Positions 63,467 through 64,000 of a DNA stretch of 64,000 nucleotides are shown piece by piece. Numbering within the stretch: the first letter of the stretch is position 1; every line of letters begins with the position of its first letter. The position numbers and the translations under genes were made by a program. The notes under the pieces are model-generated. The model was not told the origin of the DNA. It worked only from the letters and a program-made list of their open reading frames with translations, and ran no database searches. The stretch is from Bailinhaonella thermotolerans (GTDB lineage Bacteria > Actinomycetota > Actinomycetes > Streptosporangiales > Streptosporangiaceae), in assembly GCF_003594875.1 (NCBI RefSeq), contig NZ_QZEY01000012.1, forward strand, positions 124,001 to 188,000, read 5' to 3'.

Positions 63467-64000
63467 GTGTTCACTCTTCGCCGGGCGAACCCCGGCGATC
63501 TCTCAAGCGTGCTCGCACTCCTGGCCGACGCGGCGGCCTGGCTCCACAGCCAGGGCATCGACCAGTGGCCGCGGGACGGCTTCCCCGCGTCCCGGATCAC
63601 GCCGCTCATCGCGGAGGGCGTGTTCTTCGTGCTGCTCTCGGACGACCTGACCGGCCCCGCCGCGACCGTGGCGCTGGACGGGTACGCCGACCCGGAGTTC
63701 TGGCACCCCGGCGACCTGCCGGAGAACGCCCTCTACGTGCACAAGCTCGCGGTCAACCGGGCCTGCTCCGGCCTTGGGATCGGGGAGGCGCTGCTCGACT
63801 GGGCCGGCGGGCGCGTCCTGATGTCCGGCCGCCGCTGGCTCCGGCTGGACTGCTCCAAGAAGAACAAGCGCCTGCAGCGGTACTACCTCAAGCTCCAGTT
63901 CCGCCACGTCCGCACGGTGGACCTGCCGCACCGGGCCTCCGGCGCGCTGTTCCAGCGGTCGGGCACCGTACGGCTCAACCCCGAGGGCCTCTACATCCTG
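63467..64000 (+). CDS. GNAT family N-acetyltransferase, 3' partial
   Basis: 178 codons are visible and the frame is open at the right edge. The protein begins VFTLRRANPGDLSSVLALL and contains LYVHKLAVNRACSGLGIGEALLDWA (key residues V-N-R-x-x-x-G-x-G-I-G), the acetyl-CoA loop. LRLDCSKKNKRLQRYYLKLQF and PEGLYIL match the end of a GNAT fold, so only a few residues are probably missing. GTG 63467 lies 2 bp after the GntR stop; a TTG at 63461 overlapping that stop (TTGA) is an alternative. Co-transcription with gntR is likely. The acceptor is unknown. Confidence 0.85.
   Translation, partial: MFTLRRANPGDLSSVLALLADAAAWLHSQGIDQWPRDGFPASRITPLIAEGVFFVLLSDDLTGPAATVALDGYADPEFWHPGDLPENALYVHKLAVNRACSGLGIGEALLDWAGGRVLMSGRRWLRLDCSKKNKRLQRYYLKLQFRHVRTVDLPHRASGALFQRSGTVRLNPEGLYIL

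Overview
The window is very G+C-rich and gene-dense, with strong third-position G/C bias, GTG and TTG starts, several leaderless promoters and hairpin terminators with weak U-tracts. Gene content (ClgR, FprA-type ferredoxin reductase, an NsdA-like regulator, CGNR zinc-finger proteins, RodZ/FtsK/RNase J/DapA synteny, IF-2 with a very long G/P/R-rich N-terminus) points to a chromosome of a sporulating actinomycete, most likely of the order Streptosporangiales or close to it. The genus cannot be fixed from the sequence alone. No rRNA, tRNA, CRISPR array, transposase or prophage gene was seen.

Layout. 1-4.5 kb: the end of a family 3 glycosidase, an Rrf2 regulator with a TauE-type anion exporter, a Nei2 DNA glycosylase and a Dps protein. 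4.5-5.9 kb: a gene-free stretch with three copies of a palindromic element and a decayed TPR gene. 5.9-15.7 kb, minus strand: a conserved block dapA - rnj - ftsK - rodZ - rimO - pgsA - cinA - clgR. 16-22 kb: an R2-like diiron protein divergent from a MocR/PdxR regulator, a CGNR regulator, GNAT, MenA and a membrane protein. 22.1-38.1 kb, minus strand: the classic actinobacterial run rimP - nusA - ylxR - infB - DUF503 - rbfA - nrnA - truB, then (after an inserted repeat-rich segment with a second CGNR gene) ribF - rpsO - pnp - M16 peptidase - dapB. 38.2-42.3 kb: two ferritin-like/DUF4439 genes, proS and small proteins. 42.3-49.2 kb: an acyl-CoA dehydrogenase and a four-gene set (LLM flavin oxidoreductase plus three ANL/PaaK-type proteins, two of them lacking expected catalytic parts). 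Both units carry the same palindromic operator. 49.2-52.5 kb: ferredoxin-NADP reductase and an HTH/TPR NsdA-like regulator. 52.7-59.5 kb: five consecutive secreted trypsin-like proteases on the minus strand. 59.9-64 kb: a thiolase-like protein with its own operator, a kinase ATPase fragment, a GntR regulator and a partial GNAT gene.

How it fits together. The long minus-strand blocks are housekeeping: lysine/diaminopimelate synthesis (dapA, dapB), translation and ribosome maturation, RNA decay (RNase J, PNPase, NrnA), chromosome segregation (FtsK) and morphogenesis (RodZ). The accessory layer consists of small regulators with recognisable operators, an acyl-CoA module that appears to be under one TetR-like repressor encoded elsewhere, and the protease array. 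Three of the protease genes share a nearly identical promoter and leader, which suggests common control and recent duplication.

Most noteworthy: the five-protease array with its shared promoter/leader; an 18-bp-phased repeat operator in front of a CGNR gene; a 49-bp palindromic intergenic element in three good copies and one decayed copy; a 15-bp minisatellite bracketed by a direct repeat; a CCAAGCG-N2-CGCTTGG operator pair; a candidate structured RNA with complementary loops upstream of dapA; and an R2-like diiron protein with all six metal ligands but Cys at the radical-tyrosine position.
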